A stretch of DNA of 49,097 nucleotides from Methanocellales archaeon. Its GTDB lineage: Archaea > Halobacteriota > UBA148. The stretch spans positions 1-49,097 of the forward strand of contig JAQUQR010000009.1 of assembly GCA_028715985.1 (NCBI GenBank). The letters are read 5' to 3'. The position numbers and the translations under genes were made by a program. A model generated the notes under the pieces. It was not told where the DNA came from, did not search any database, and was given only the letters and a program-made list of their open reading frames with translations. Within the stretch, counting starts at the first letter, position 1, and each line of letters opens with the position of its first letter. Positions 34,500 to 43,592 of the stretch are shown here, piece by piece.

Positions 34500-35271
34500 C
34501 CCGACGTTGTGAACCGTTGCTAATATCTTTCCTACCTATCCCATCCGTATTTTAAAATCTTTTCGGAGTGGACATAGGTAAACACCACCCTATAACGTTA
34601 ATCACAAAGCTCTCATAGCAGAAATAATTGACGTAACAATGCATTGATGATGGGATGCTCAGAGTAACGTTTAGCTCAGAGTAAAATTTGGGGAAGGCAT
34701 ACCGAGACAGCTCGAAGAAAGAGTCGATAAGGAGCATCGACATCATCGGTGTTTTGGCAGAGATTTTAACGCAACACCTAAAAATAGCAATCGTAAATAC
34801 ATTGCCATCCATATAAAACATAAACGCCGTCTTTGGGTAGGGGAATACCATGGGGAAAATAGCATACAGGATTAAGATATGACATCTGTGATTAGATAGG
34901 GGTCTCCTGCTAGGAGACAGTGCAGTCTATAAAAACGGATGTGGTTTAAGTTCTGTATGACTAAGGTCATTTTCCATCGAGGTCCATTTTACTGGAAAGC
35001 TGACTTCAGAACGAAAATAGTTTTGTCTCATTTGAAGAAATTTGAAGAAACAGGGAGAAATATTATGCATTTCACTTGTTTAGTTTATAGGTAAATGAAG
35101 ATGAGATTCTAAAATCTTTCAGAAAATGTAAGATCTTCGAGTGTTTTGGCTACTGAGTGACCATTGACTTTAGAAAGCCTTCATGGCAGAAGGATACGAT
35201 TATATCCCTTAGAAAATACTTAAGAGATGTTATCGATTAGGATTAAACGTATTAATCATGGAAACAATACT
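34500..35271. other. About 770 bases without a convincing gene
   Basis: It contains a perfect 7-bp hairpin gtctcct/aggagac at 34902-34918, a tandem tttgaagaaa repeat at 35031-35050, and a short plus-strand open stretch (about 34685-34815) that reads protein-like for some 43 codons (DIIGVLAEILTQHLKIAIV) without a proper start. It may be a decayed gene. A minus-strand 99-codon frame at 34552-34851 has no family resemblance, and I do not call it. Confidence 0.35.
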
Positions 35272-36609
35272 ATGAACTCAATTATGAAACAAATTTTCGG
35301 AACGGATGGTGTGAGAGGCATCGTAAATAAGGAGTTAACGCCAAAACTCGCTCTGGAGTTATGCATGAGTCTTGGGACTTTCATAGATGGCGGAGGAGTT
35401 GCGATAGGGAGGGACACAAGAATATCAGGCGAGATGTTCAAGAATGCTGCGATATCTGGCTTGTTGGCAACGGGCTGCAAGGTGGTAGACCTAGGGATAG
35501 CTCCCACGCCAGCTATCAACTACTATGTGAGAGATGAGATGGATGCTGGTGTCATCATAACAGCGTCTCATAATCCAAGGGAATACAATGGCTTGAAATT
35601 TGTAGCGGGGGACGGTATTGGGTTCAGCAGAGAAGAGGAAAGAAAAATAGAAAAGATATATGACGAAAAGAATTTCAGAAATGCCGAATGGGATGGGACC
35701 GGTGCCCTATCTACAAATGATGCGATCCAGAGATACAAAGACGGGATCAAAAAACTTGTCAACGTGGAGAGAATACGACAAAGGAATTTCAAGGTAGTTG
35801 TGGACACCGGCTGTGGTGCCGGAGGCATTGTTACGCCTTCTTTATTGAGAGAATTGGGCTGCACTGTGATCACGTTGAACGCCCAGTTGGATGGGACCTT
35901 TCCCAAAAGGCCCCCGGAACCAACTGGTGAAGTTCTCGGAGATCTGATTACACTGGTGAAAAGGAGTGGTGCAGACCTAGGTTTGGCGCATGATGGTGAT
36001 GCCGATAGAGTGGTTTTCGTGGATGAGACCGGCTCTTTCGTGAGTGAGGATGTATTGCTCGCAATATGCGCAAAAGATGCATTGCAAAAGAAGAGGGGTA
36101 TTGTCGTGACTCCAGTGAGCTCATCGTTATGCGTTAAAGATGTCGTAGAGCAATATGGTGGCGATTTGGTGTGGACGCCCATAGGAAGCATCCACGTAGC
36201 GAGGAAAATGATTGAACTGGGAGCGATATTCGGTGGAGAGGGAAATGGTGGACTGATATTCCCCAAGCATCAATACTGCAGAGATGGTGCCATGGCAGTC
36301 GCAAAGATACTGGAAATGATCTGTGAAAAGAGGATGTCCCAGCTTGTTGAAGAAATACCCCGCTACTATAACGTGAAGAAGAAAGTGAAAGTCATCGACA
36401 AAAAAGGCGTGATGGAGGCGGTCTTAGGTAAGCTCAAGAATAACATAGATGCAACGGATGGAGTTAAAATTTGGTATGAGGATGGATGGGTATTGATCAG
36501 GGCCTCTGGAACTGAGCCCATCGTTCGAATATATGCAGAATCCAAGTCCAAGGAAAGGGTGAACGAGCTTGCTCAGGACGGCATAAAGCTGATCAAGCAA
36601 GTGAGCTGA
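35272..36609 (+). CDS. glmM: Phosphoglucosamine mutase / phosphomannomutase family
   Basis: A 445-aa alpha-D-phosphohexomutase that interconverts hexosamine or hexose 6- and 1-phosphates for sugar-nucleotide synthesis. Seen: the N-terminal IFGTDGVRGIVNKELT, the catalytic phosphoserine loop ITASHNPREYNGLK near 92, metal-binding DGDADRV, sugar-binding GGEGNGG and the phosphate-binding C-terminal RASGTEPIVRIY. The family assigns GlmM versus ManB poorly from sequence. The frame is open from 35227, but Met at 35272 or 35284 fits the conserved start. The next gene begins directly after its stop (TGAATG). Confidence 0.88.
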   Translation: MNSIMKQIFGTDGVRGIVNKELTPKLALELCMSLGTFIDGGGVAIGRDTRISGEMFKNAAISGLLATGCKVVDLGIAPTPAINYYVRDEMDAGVIITASHNPREYNGLKFVAGDGIGFSREEERKIEKIYDEKNFRNAEWDGTGALSTNDAIQRYKDGIKKLVNVERIRQRNFKVVVDTGCGAGGIVTPSLLRELGCTVITLNAQLDGTFPKRPPEPTGEVLGDLITLVKRSGADLGLAHDGDADRVVFVDETGSFVSEDVLLAICAKDALQKKRGIVVTPVSSSLCVKDVVEQYGGDLVWTPIGSIHVARKMIELGAIFGGEGNGGLIFPKHQYCRDGAMAVAKILEMICEKRMSQLVEEIPRYYNVKKKVKVIDKKGVMEAVLGKLKNNIDATDGVKIWYEDGWVLIRASGTEPIVRIYAESKSKERVNELAQDGIKLIKQVS

Positions 36610-37503
36610 ATGTCAAAAATAATGGTCACAGGATGCAGTGGGTTCATCGGCACCCATCTGGCCAAGAGACTTCTAGATAGCGGTTTTCAAGTGACCGGAT
36701 ATGATCTGAATGCATCATCAATCAGAGATCGCAATTTTAGCCTCGTAAGGGGGGACATACTCGATATAGAAAAATTGCGGGATAGCATGAAAGGTTGTAA
36801 AAGCGTATTTCATCTGGCTGCGCAGACAAAAGTCCCAGAATCAACTGAGGACCCCCTTTCAGATTTCAAAACAAACTCAGAAGGAACTTTTAACGTTCTT
36901 TCCGTAGCCAAAGAGCATAATGCAAAGGTGATATATGCATCGACATCCACGGTTTATGGCGCTGCTGAGATGCCAACCAAAGAGTCACACCCATTGCGAC
37001 CGGCATCTTTCTACGGTGCATCAAAGGCTGCAGGAGATATGTACTGTTATGTTTTTAACAGCATATTTGATTTAGATACAATAGCTCTCCGAATCTTCAA
37101 CGCGTATGGTCCAGGTAATGCAAAGGGCGTGATGTACGATTTGTTCAAGAAGTTGGAACTCGACCCAACGCACTTGGAGATCATAGGGACAGGATTGCAA
37201 GAGAAGGATTATATATACATCGATGACACCGTGGAGGCTTTCATGACCGCATATGAGAGGGGGGCACCAGGCGAAGCATACAATGTCGGTAGCGGCATCT
37301 CCACGACGGTGAATGAAATCGCAGAGATTATTTTTGATGTCTTAGATGTTTGCCCCAAAACAACGTACACCGGAGAGTCTTGGATAGGGGATGTTGAATC
37401 ATCCTTGGCAGACATCTCAAAATTAAAAAAATTAGGATGGGAGCCAGAGATCAGCATAAAAGAAGGGATCGAAAAAGTGTATAAGTGGATGAAGCTAATC
37501 TAA
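36610..37503 (+). CDS. NAD-dependent nucleotide-sugar epimerase/dehydratase
   Basis: A 297-aa extended short-chain dehydrogenase, GalE-like. Seen: NAD-binding TGCSGFIGTHLAKRLL at residue 7, FHLAAQTKVPES, STVYG, the catalytic Tyr-x3-Lys in YGASKAAG near 135, and a C-terminal substrate domain with NVGSGISTTVNEIAE. It is the second gene of an operon with the hexomutase and no spacer, so it likely works on the UDP- or GDP-sugar made downstream of it, for surface glycans or glycoprotein sugars (inference). The exact epimerase or dehydratase activity is not decidable. Confidence 0.85.
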   Translation: MSKIMVTGCSGFIGTHLAKRLLDSGFQVTGYDLNASSIRDRNFSLVRGDILDIEKLRDSMKGCKSVFHLAAQTKVPESTEDPLSDFKTNSEGTFNVLSVAKEHNAKVIYASTSTVYGAAEMPTKESHPLRPASFYGASKAAGDMYCYVFNSIFDLDTIALRIFNAYGPGNAKGVMYDLFKKLELDPTHLEIIGTGLQEKDYIYIDDTVEAFMTAYERGAPGEAYNVGSGISTTVNEIAEIIFDVLDVCPKTTYTGESWIGDVESSLADISKLKKLGWEPEISIKEGIEKVYKWMKLI

Positions 37504-37516
37504 TTGTATCTTTTCT

Positions 37517-38365
37517 TTACCCTAGCCTATCCCATGCCCTCTTTTTGAGAGTTGTTACCAATACTATGAGTAATAGTATGATAATCCCTGCGATGATACC
37601 ATATTTTATAAGAGTGTTACGCGCCAGTTGACTTTCATAGGTTTCTATCGCAGCCCTTGCACTATCAGAGGCTCTTGTGGCTTCACCATAAGAATCTTCA
37701 GCCGCTTGTTTCGACGCACCCATATCCGGTACCTCATACAAAACTTTAGCGCGACCCCATGACCCCTCTGCTGAGTTAAGGAAACCTTTTGACGCTTCTA
37801 GCATCGCAGCTGGAACACCTGCATCTTCGGCAGATTTGATGTCTTCTTTAGCCATCATTATTCGCTCGTCAGCCCTGTCTATGGAAGCCAATACTTCATT
37901 AATTTCATCGGTCGTTACATAGGCTGAGATCGTTGTTATGGCTTTATCCCCTATCGAGATCTGCATCAAATGGTAGTATTCCTTCTTTCCAACTTCTGGT
38001 GCTGTGCCAGATAAGCCGATTGTTAGGGTGTCATATATCGAATGATCGAACTCCAGGGTAAATTCCCAACTACGATTTGTATCCTGATAAGCCCAACCGC
38101 TGGCATTTTCCATCTTAATGTCCCAAACTGGGTCAATCAAGCTCGTACTCAAATATAATGCGGTCCTGTCAGTCAGATCTGGACTGACCTCTTTCAAAAC
38201 AACCTCATCTATGTGTACCTTCTCCCCCACAAACAAATCCTCAGTGGGGACAGCACTCCTGGAAATTTCTTCAATTTTCTGCGCGAGGGCGCCTTGGGAT
38301 CCGATAGCAAGGACTAATAAAAATATTATGCCAAACGTGATCAACCTTCTCATTCCATCCCCCAT
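37517..38365 (-). CDS. Exported single-pass membrane protein with coiled coil, last gene of the cetZ cluster
   Basis: A 282-aa protein. Seen: a signal peptide (residues about 5-28, hydrophobic core ITFGIIFLLVLAIG), an extracellular beta-rich domain of about 130 residues, a helical Ala/Glu-rich stretch likely to form a coiled coil (about 155-250), and a C-terminal transmembrane helix near 255-273 with a short basic cytoplasmic tail. I recognise no family. Its ATG overlaps the cetZ stop (TGATG), so it is coupled to a tubulin-like cytoskeletal gene and may link it to the cell envelope (inference). Confidence 0.7.
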   Translation of the reverse strand: MGDGMRRLITFGIIFLLVLAIGSQGALAQKIEEISRSAVPTEDLFVGEKVHIDEVVLKEVSPDLTDRTALYLSTSLIDPVWDIKMENASGWAYQDTNRSWEFTLEFDHSIYDTLTIGLSGTAPEVGKKEYYHLMQISIGDKAITTISAYVTTDEINEVLASIDRADERIMMAKEDIKSAEDAGVPAAMLEASKGFLNSAEGSWGRAKVLYEVPDMGASKQAAEDSYGEATRASDSARAAIETYESQLARNTLIKYGIIAGIIILLLIVLVTTLKKRAWDRLG

Positions 38366-39537
38366 CAGAATAAAGGCTGTAAATCTTCGGCACTCATCAA
38401 CTCTTCGATTCTCTCGCCTTTTTTCTCACTAAACTCTGCCATTCTTATCTGTGCGTCTATAGCGAGTTGCTGCAGTTCTTTGATTCGTGGTACATTTGAC
38501 ACACCAGATAAAAGGACGACACCTGCCACGTATTTACTACCCGGGATTGGATAATCCCCCCCACGAACTTCTCCGCCACCTATCGCATCCTCAAGCCATA
38601 ATCTCGCTTTTTCCGTTCCGACTCTACTCAACTGATCCGGTGGTCCTGCTACCAAAACGAGGGCTTTTTCAGCACTTTTTATGTCGCAGGGCATAGTTAA
38701 CCGCCCCATGGCAGCCCTTCTTACCAAGGAAACGACCTTAGTAGTTGAATCCAGCGATTCTATGGATGTCTTTCTTCTGAACATGTTTCTGAGTTTTCTC
38801 AGCAAGCCAATTTTTTGTGCCTCTTCTCTTGCATAGCCGATGACTGAAATCTCTCCACCTTTGAGGGTGTTGATGATCTCGGACGAATCTATCACTGACT
38901 CCCCCACTGCCCCCTTGGTGGAACGTGGTGCTTCTCCTGCACCGAGTATGATGCCGAGTCTCCTGGAGATCTCCTCATTTATGTACTGATATGACTCTAC
39001 AAGGGTTGTTCCTTCCTTTTTCCAAGAATCATTATCGAATAAAAAGAGGGCATCAACCTCCTTGATAAATGTCATTAGACTCCTGGCTGCATTCAATGAA
39101 TATAGCGACCCCTCTTCATTTGATGGCAGTATTCCCAGACCATAGACTGGCTCTGAATAGAGTTTTTTCAGCCTTCTTGCAAGGACAGGAGCCCCACCCG
39201 ATCCTGTTCCACCTCCCAATCCAGCTGCTACCAAAAATGCCTCTGTCGCATGAGTGCCCCGTACATCCACAGCGCTTTGAATCGTATAGATGTCATCTGT
39301 AGCTATCTTTGCACCCATTTCATTGTCCGCACCAATGCCATGGCCTTTCGATACTGTCTGGCCTATGAGGAGGCGATCTTCCATTGGTATTTGGGTCAGA
39401 CCCATGAGATCTGTTTTGGCAGTATTAATAGCCAATGCCCTCGCAATGGAGCTTTGGTTGGTTTTCTTATCATATTCTAGGAGCAAATCTACTATCTTTC
39501 CTCCTGCCTGTCCAAAGCCAATTGCAAATAACTTCAT
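38365..39537 (-). CDS. cetZ: CetZ-family tubulin/FtsZ-like GTPase
   Basis: A 390-aa cytoskeletal GTPase. Seen: the N-terminal FAIGFGQAGGKI, the tubulin/FtsZ signature GGGTGSG at 108-114 followed by GAPVLARRLK, an Asn-rich nucleotide loop INTAKTDL near 38, and the CetZ-type segment RAAMGRLTMPCDIKSAEKALVLVAG, which differs from bacterial FtsZ. CetZ proteins control cell shape in haloarchaea. It lies between a PRC-barrel gene and a coiled-coil membrane-protein gene on the same strand. ATG at 39537 gives the canonical N-terminus. Confidence 0.9.
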   Translation of the reverse strand: MKLFAIGFGQAGGKIVDLLLEYDKKTNQSSIARALAINTAKTDLMGLTQIPMEDRLLIGQTVSKGHGIGADNEMGAKIATDDIYTIQSAVDVRGTHATEAFLVAAGLGGGTGSGGAPVLARRLKKLYSEPVYGLGILPSNEEGSLYSLNAARSLMTFIKEVDALFLFDNDSWKKEGTTLVESYQYINEEISRRLGIILGAGEAPRSTKGAVGESVIDSSEIINTLKGGEISVIGYAREEAQKIGLLRKLRNMFRRKTSIESLDSTTKVVSLVRRAAMGRLTMPCDIKSAEKALVLVAGPPDQLSRVGTEKARLWLEDAIGGGEVRGGDYPIPGSKYVAGVVLLSGVSNVPRIKELQQLAIDAQIRMAEFSEKKGERIEELMSAEDLQPLF

Positions 39538-39612
39538 TTTTATCCACTCTAGTGTTTATCTGCTCTATTTTTACCTTGTTTTTTGGATATTGTGTCAGAC
39601 CACTATATATAT

Positions 39613-40269
39613 CTATTCTATATCTGTAGGTATAACACGAATGTCTTTGAGTATAACGCAGTTATTATAAACGTTTTTCAGATATACCCCCTCAATGGGT
39701 ATCTCAAATAATTTCTTATCAGTCTTGACCTTCAGCTCAATCAGGTCTCCAGTTTTATCCTCATAAACGATGTCGATCACCGTTCCGATTAGGGTTCCAT
39801 CGATGTATATAACTTTTTGGCCGAAGATATCCTTTGCTGAGGGTTTATTATCTTTATACCGATGTATCAATTGTAATATGGATTCCTCCTTTTTTTTAAA
39901 TGAATCCATGCTGATTCCCATGAGCCTTGCAAGAGCTTTTGTATCCACGATGTCGCCCAAACCTCTCAGCTTCTCTCTACTACGCAAGTCATACAACATC
40001 GTATATACCTGGGCCTGAGCATAGGCAAATGGATCGAGTTTATTATTATTGACAAGATATTCTTTTGATATCCTTTTAACCTCATCACAAATGACATTGG
40101 AAAGCTCTTCTTTGGATAGATCATCTAGGATAACAGACGGAATCATAAAATCTTTCTTGACGAAGTGCTCTAGGGTTTCATCATCAACGGGCTCCATTAG
40201 GAAGTTCCAAGGAAAAAGACGGGAGCGTAAGTAATTATGAACTCTCTCTTTCATTATTTCTTTTTTCAT
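39613..40269 (-). CDS. PRC-barrel domain protein in the cetZ cluster
   Basis: A 218-aa cytosolic protein. Residues about 1-140 are helical and charged, without a recognised fold. Residues about 145-215 form a PRC barrel (VIYIDGTLIGTVIDIVYEDKTGDLIELKVKT pattern, cited in part; IPIEGVYLKNVYNNCVIL). PRC-barrel proteins such as CdpB take part in haloarchaeal cell division with SepF and FtsZ, so a place beside cetZ is suggestive, although the long N-terminal domain differs. The gene lies 18 bases after the upstream helical gene and 75 bases before cetZ. Confidence 0.75.
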   Translation of the reverse strand: MKKEIMKERVHNYLRSRLFPWNFLMEPVDDETLEHFVKKDFMIPSVILDDLSKEELSNVICDEVKRISKEYLVNNNKLDPFAYAQAQVYTMLYDLRSREKLRGLGDIVDTKALARLMGISMDSFKKKEESILQLIHRYKDNKPSAKDIFGQKVIYIDGTLIGTVIDIVYEDKTGDLIELKVKTDKKLFEIPIEGVYLKNVYNNCVILKDIRVIPTDIE

Positions 40270-40287
40270 AGCTTCCTTCCAAGTTTT

Positions 40288-41235
40288 TCATAATTTCCTT
40301 CGAAGCATTTGATACAATTTTGATGCTTTAGAGTTCTTCTTCTTTTCTACATCCTCTTCGGTGGGTACCTCGTTTCTGCACAGCAGCCAAACCCATTTTC
40401 CAAAATCCGTTACCTCATAGGTGTCGCCACGTTTCTCCACCAGGTTATAGTTCCAATCATCCCCGACCAGGTAATCCATGCTATCCTTCAGCAGTTCATC
40501 GTACATCTCACTCACGAGCCCTTTATACTCCTCATCCTCTATACTGCAAATTTCTTGAATTTCCTTTATATCTAATCCCCTGCCAGAATTGATTAAGACG
40601 TTGAAGCCTGTAAATGCATAATCTCTCTCCCTTAGACGTTTCCAGCATAAGTCCAGCTGGTTACTCCTGCCCAACATTTTTTTTGCGGTTTCTTGGAGAA
40701 GAGTGGTTACGGAATCTAAAATTTTTAATGCTTCAATATCATCGACATCTGGGGTTTTGATCGTCACTCCTTTATCGCTCAGCGTGGCATTTTTAAATTC
40801 GACAATAGGCTTCGGGTCGCCAAACAATATGTCGGTTAATGCCCTGAAATATTGCTCTGTTAGGGGTTCTCTCTCTGGATCGTAGGGATATAGGTTGCCA
40901 TGCCTCATATCCAGACTGGGACCAAAGTATGCCACCAGCTCAAGAAGATCGCGTCTCACTTGTTCAATACTTGCAAAATCACCCTCTTTAGCGTCTATCG
41001 TTCTACTTAACTGTTTCAACTCTTTCTCTAATTGCGACCTGAGATTACCACCAATCCCTTTGTTTAACAGCGTCTCAATGTCATTTATCTTTTTTCGTAT
41101 TTCATCCGGGTCATCAGCACCTGCACGGCCTTTCAAAAGCCAATATTCATTCGCCAGTATAATTGCCCTTTCGTTAAAGGCAGCTTCACGCATGATTACT
41201 CCAGTTGAAACATCTTTAAAGGCAGCTTCACGCAT
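40288..41235 (-). CDS. Uncharacterised helical protein, first gene of the cetZ cluster
   Basis: A 315-aa protein of unknown function, largely helical and charged, with a coiled-coil-like stretch at about 45-90 and an acidic middle. No signal peptide or transmembrane segment. The end (EVTDFGKWVWLL) resembles a wHTH wing, but I would not claim it. A 27-base direct repeat places two near-identical start contexts, ATG at 41235 and at 41193, 42 bases apart in frame; the second may be the original start. It opens the minus-strand cluster with the PRC-barrel, CetZ and membrane proteins and likely shares their role (inference). Confidence 0.65.
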   Translation of the reverse strand: MREAAFKDVSTGVIMREAAFNERAIILANEYWLLKGRAGADDPDEIRKKINDIETLLNKGIGGNLRSQLEKELKQLSRTIDAKEGDFASIEQVRRDLLELVAYFGPSLDMRHGNLYPYDPEREPLTEQYFRALTDILFGDPKPIVEFKNATLSDKGVTIKTPDVDDIEALKILDSVTTLLQETAKKMLGRSNQLDLCWKRLRERDYAFTGFNVLINSGRGLDIKEIQEICSIEDEEYKGLVSEMYDELLKDSMDYLVGDDWNYNLVEKRGDTYEVTDFGKWVWLLCRNEVPTEEDVEKKKNSKASKLYQMLRRKL

Positions 41236-41242
41236 AATTACT
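41174..41242. repeat. 27-base direct repeat over two start codons
   Basis: ttaaaggcagcttcacgcat plus attact-type ends recur at 41174-41200 and 41216-41242 with one mismatch. Each copy holds an in-frame ATG (minus strand), so the duplication adds 14 codons MREAAFKDVSTGVI to the gene start. Confidence 0.85.
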
Positions 41243-41305
41243 CACTTGTACACTTTTTAGGTAATCCATAACCCATATTAGTAACTTACTATATAAGTAG
41301 TTGTG

Positions 41306-42406
41306 ATGAAATACGTCGTGCTAGTTGGAGATGGAATGGAAGATTATCCTATAAAAGCTTTGGAGGGTAGAACGCCACTACAGGTGGCTTATACGCCAAA
41401 CATGGATTTCATCTCAGCTGAGGGGATGGTGGGTACTGTAAGAACAATACCTGAGGGCATGTATCCAGGAAGCGATGTTGCCAACCTATCAATCCTGGGA
41501 TATGATCCCAGAAAATATTATACGGGTAGGGGGCCTCTAGAGGCGGCAAGCATGGGAGTTTTTTTAGATGAAGATGATGTGGCTTTTAGATGTAATCTGG
41601 TTACCGTGAAAGATGGCATACTCGTTGATTACAGTGCAGGTCACATATCAACTGAGGAGGGCAGGAGCTTAATAAAACTCATAGATGGGGAATTGGGGGA
41701 CAGGAACATCAGCTTCCATCCCGGAATTAGCTATCGCCATCTGTTGGTTCTAAAGGGCTGCGAAAAGGTGAAATGTGTCCCACCGCATGATATGGTGGGA
41801 CATTTGATAGAGGAAAATCTTCCCTCTGGCAAGGGCAGCAAATTGTTAAAAAAACTTATGCAAGACTCAAGGTCCTTCCTTGGGGAATACATGATCTGGC
41901 CATGGGGGCCTGGCAAAGCGCCAAACCTGCCCTCTTTTGAGGAGAAATATGGCCTAAGCGGTTCTGTGATATCTGCTGTAGACCTAATCAAAGGCATCGG
42001 TAGATGTGCTGAATTACAAATCATAGATGTGCCAGGTGCCACTGGTTACTTGGATACGAACTATAGGGGAAAAGCAGAGTATGCACTGAGATCTTTAGAA
42101 AAAAAAGATTTCGCTTTCGTGCATGTAGAGGCGCCGGATGAGGCGGGTCACGAAGGAAATATAGGGGCAAAGATCAAAGCCATAGAGGATTTTGATGAAA
42201 AGGTCGTGGGAACGATGTTGGATGGCTTAGAGGGATATGGGGAACATAAGATTTTGGTGCTGTCAGACCATCCCACGCCGATATCACTCAGAACGCATAC
42301 TGCTGACCCGGTCGGTTTCTCCATCTTCTCCACAGGTGAGTTCCCAAACATGGGTTTTATTGAGGAAGGACACAGATTGATGGACATTTTTATCAAAGGG
42401 TATTAG
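41306..42406 (+). CDS. apgM: Cofactor-independent phosphoglycerate mutase, archaeal ApgM type
   Basis: A 366-aa alkaline-phosphatase-superfamily enzyme of glycolysis/gluconeogenesis (3- to 2-phosphoglycerate). Seen: metal-binding VVLVGDGMEDYP at the N-terminus, the nucleophile Ser region YPGSDVANLSILGYDP near 54, a mid-domain FRCNLVT, HVEAPDEAGHEG near 272 and the C-terminal LSDHPTPI. A GTG at 41303 precedes; the ATG at 41306 is preferred. It is somewhat short for ApgM (about 400). ThrB begins 2 bases after the TAG stop. It is divergent from the cetZ cluster. Confidence 0.9.
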   Translation: MKYVVLVGDGMEDYPIKALEGRTPLQVAYTPNMDFISAEGMVGTVRTIPEGMYPGSDVANLSILGYDPRKYYTGRGPLEAASMGVFLDEDDVAFRCNLVTVKDGILVDYSAGHISTEEGRSLIKLIDGELGDRNISFHPGISYRHLLVLKGCEKVKCVPPHDMVGHLIEENLPSGKGSKLLKKLMQDSRSFLGEYMIWPWGPGKAPNLPSFEEKYGLSGSVISAVDLIKGIGRCAELQIIDVPGATGYLDTNYRGKAEYALRSLEKKDFAFVHVEAPDEAGHEGNIGAKIKAIEDFDEKVVGTMLDGLEGYGEHKILVLSDHPTPISLRTHTADPVGFSIFSTGEFPNMGFIEEGHRLMDIFIKGY

Positions 42407-42408
42407 CG

Positions 42409-43311
42409 ATGGATCATATCAAGGTAAAGGCACCTGCAACGTCTGCCAACCTAGGCTCAGGCTTTGACGTTTTTGGTATAGCCCTGCAAGCCCCATATGA
42501 CATCATCGAGCTTGAACCCCAGGATGTAACGGAGATAAAAGTCGACGGAGTTGGCAGAGACCTAGTCCCCACAGACCCTGCAAAGAACACGGCAGGAATT
42601 ACCGCATCAGAGCTGGGCTGCAATGCGAAGATTACGGTTCATAAGGGAATCAGACCCTGCAGCGGACTTGGATCTTCTGCAGCTAGCGCAGCTGGAGCAG
42701 CCCTGGGTTTAAACGAACTCTTTGACCTCGGACTTTCAGAAAACGAACTTATCAGGGCGGCAGTTAAAGGTGAAAAAGTGGTTTCTGGTACAGCACATGC
42801 GGATAACGTTGCTGCAGCTCTGCTCGGGGGATTTACGATCGTGAATGGCGAAAATGTAATCCAACTGGAACCGCCTGATATCGGCATCATTGCAATCCTA
42901 CCAGATATTTCTGTTGAGACAAGGGCAGCAAGATCCATCCTACCCCCAAAAGTACCGCTGGAAGACTTAGTTTTCAACATCGGAAATGCATCCTCGCTGG
43001 TCCTCGGCATGGTTACTGGAAATCTGGAGCTTATCGGGAGGAGCATGCAAGATCGCATAATAACGCCAGTGCGTTCAAAGCTCATTCCTTGTTACGAGGA
43101 TGTGAGGGAGAGCGCCTTAGAAGCAGGTGCAGCAGGTGCAACGATCAGCGGCTCTGGTCCAGCCATGATAGCGGTCTGCGAGCTTGAGCGAAGGGGCGAA
43201 ATAGCAGATGCAATGGTGGATGCTTTCAGTCGCAATGGGATAAAAAGCGAACCCTTCATAACCCAACCTGGTGGGGGTGCAGAGATCGTGAAGGGGATGA
43301 ATGAAAGGTAA
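42409..43311 (+). CDS. thrB: Homoserine kinase
   Basis: A 300-aa GHMP kinase that phosphorylates homoserine in threonine synthesis. Seen: KAPATSANLGSGFDVFG at residues 7-23, the ATP-binding glycine-rich loop PCSGLGSSAASAAG at 83-96, the SGTAHADN segment near 124 and the C-terminal GHMP motif GATISGSGPAMIAV. Length fits. It is translationally close to apgM (2-base gap). The same frame past its TAA continues for about 35 codons as part of a decayed fragment. Confidence 0.93.
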   Translation: MDHIKVKAPATSANLGSGFDVFGIALQAPYDIIELEPQDVTEIKVDGVGRDLVPTDPAKNTAGITASELGCNAKITVHKGIRPCSGLGSSAASAAGAALGLNELFDLGLSENELIRAAVKGEKVVSGTAHADNVAAALLGGFTIVNGENVIQLEPPDIGIIAILPDISVETRAARSILPPKVPLEDLVFNIGNASSLVLGMVTGNLELIGRSMQDRIITPVRSKLIPCYEDVRESALEAGAAGATISGSGPAMIAVCELERRGEIADAMVDAFSRNGIKSEPFITQPGGGAEIVKGMNER

Positions 43312-43592
43312 GATGTTGAACCTGTTGATACTACGAGACATGATCACTGTTATTTTGTTATCCGGTCTAGCACCTATATGTGGAGATCAATTGAGTTCGC
43401 CCACAAGCCCAACACCTTGGAGATGGTTGCGCCAACATCGACAACAACCCGCTGAAGTTCAACCACAAGCTAGAAGTGGAAAAGATCGGTGATGCAGATA
43501 TCACTTCTGAAAAAGTTATAGTCTATGCTGAATGCTGGACCATTTTGCAACAGATGAAGGAGAAAGGACAGAACGTTATTTCTCGGAAATGA
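43312..43592 (+). pseudogene. Frameshifted remnant of an unidentified gene between thrB and cofE
   Basis: In the thrB frame after its stop, about 40 codons read protein-like (HCYFVIRSSTYMW, IEFAHKPNTLEMVAP) to a stop at about 43455. Near 43430 the adjacent frame picks up (NIDNNPLKFNHKLEVEKIG, VIVYAECWTILQQMKEKG) to TGA at 43590-43592. The two pieces read as one protein broken by a frameshift. No start codon with a ribosome site is seen. I cannot name the family. It overlaps the long N-terminal part of the cofE frame, so one of the two must be non-coding there. Confidence 0.45.

Noticed and set aside
34552-34851. 99-codon minus-strand open frame as a gene
   Set aside because: No family resemblance, no ribosome site, irregular composition; the plus strand of the same stretch looks equally protein-like.
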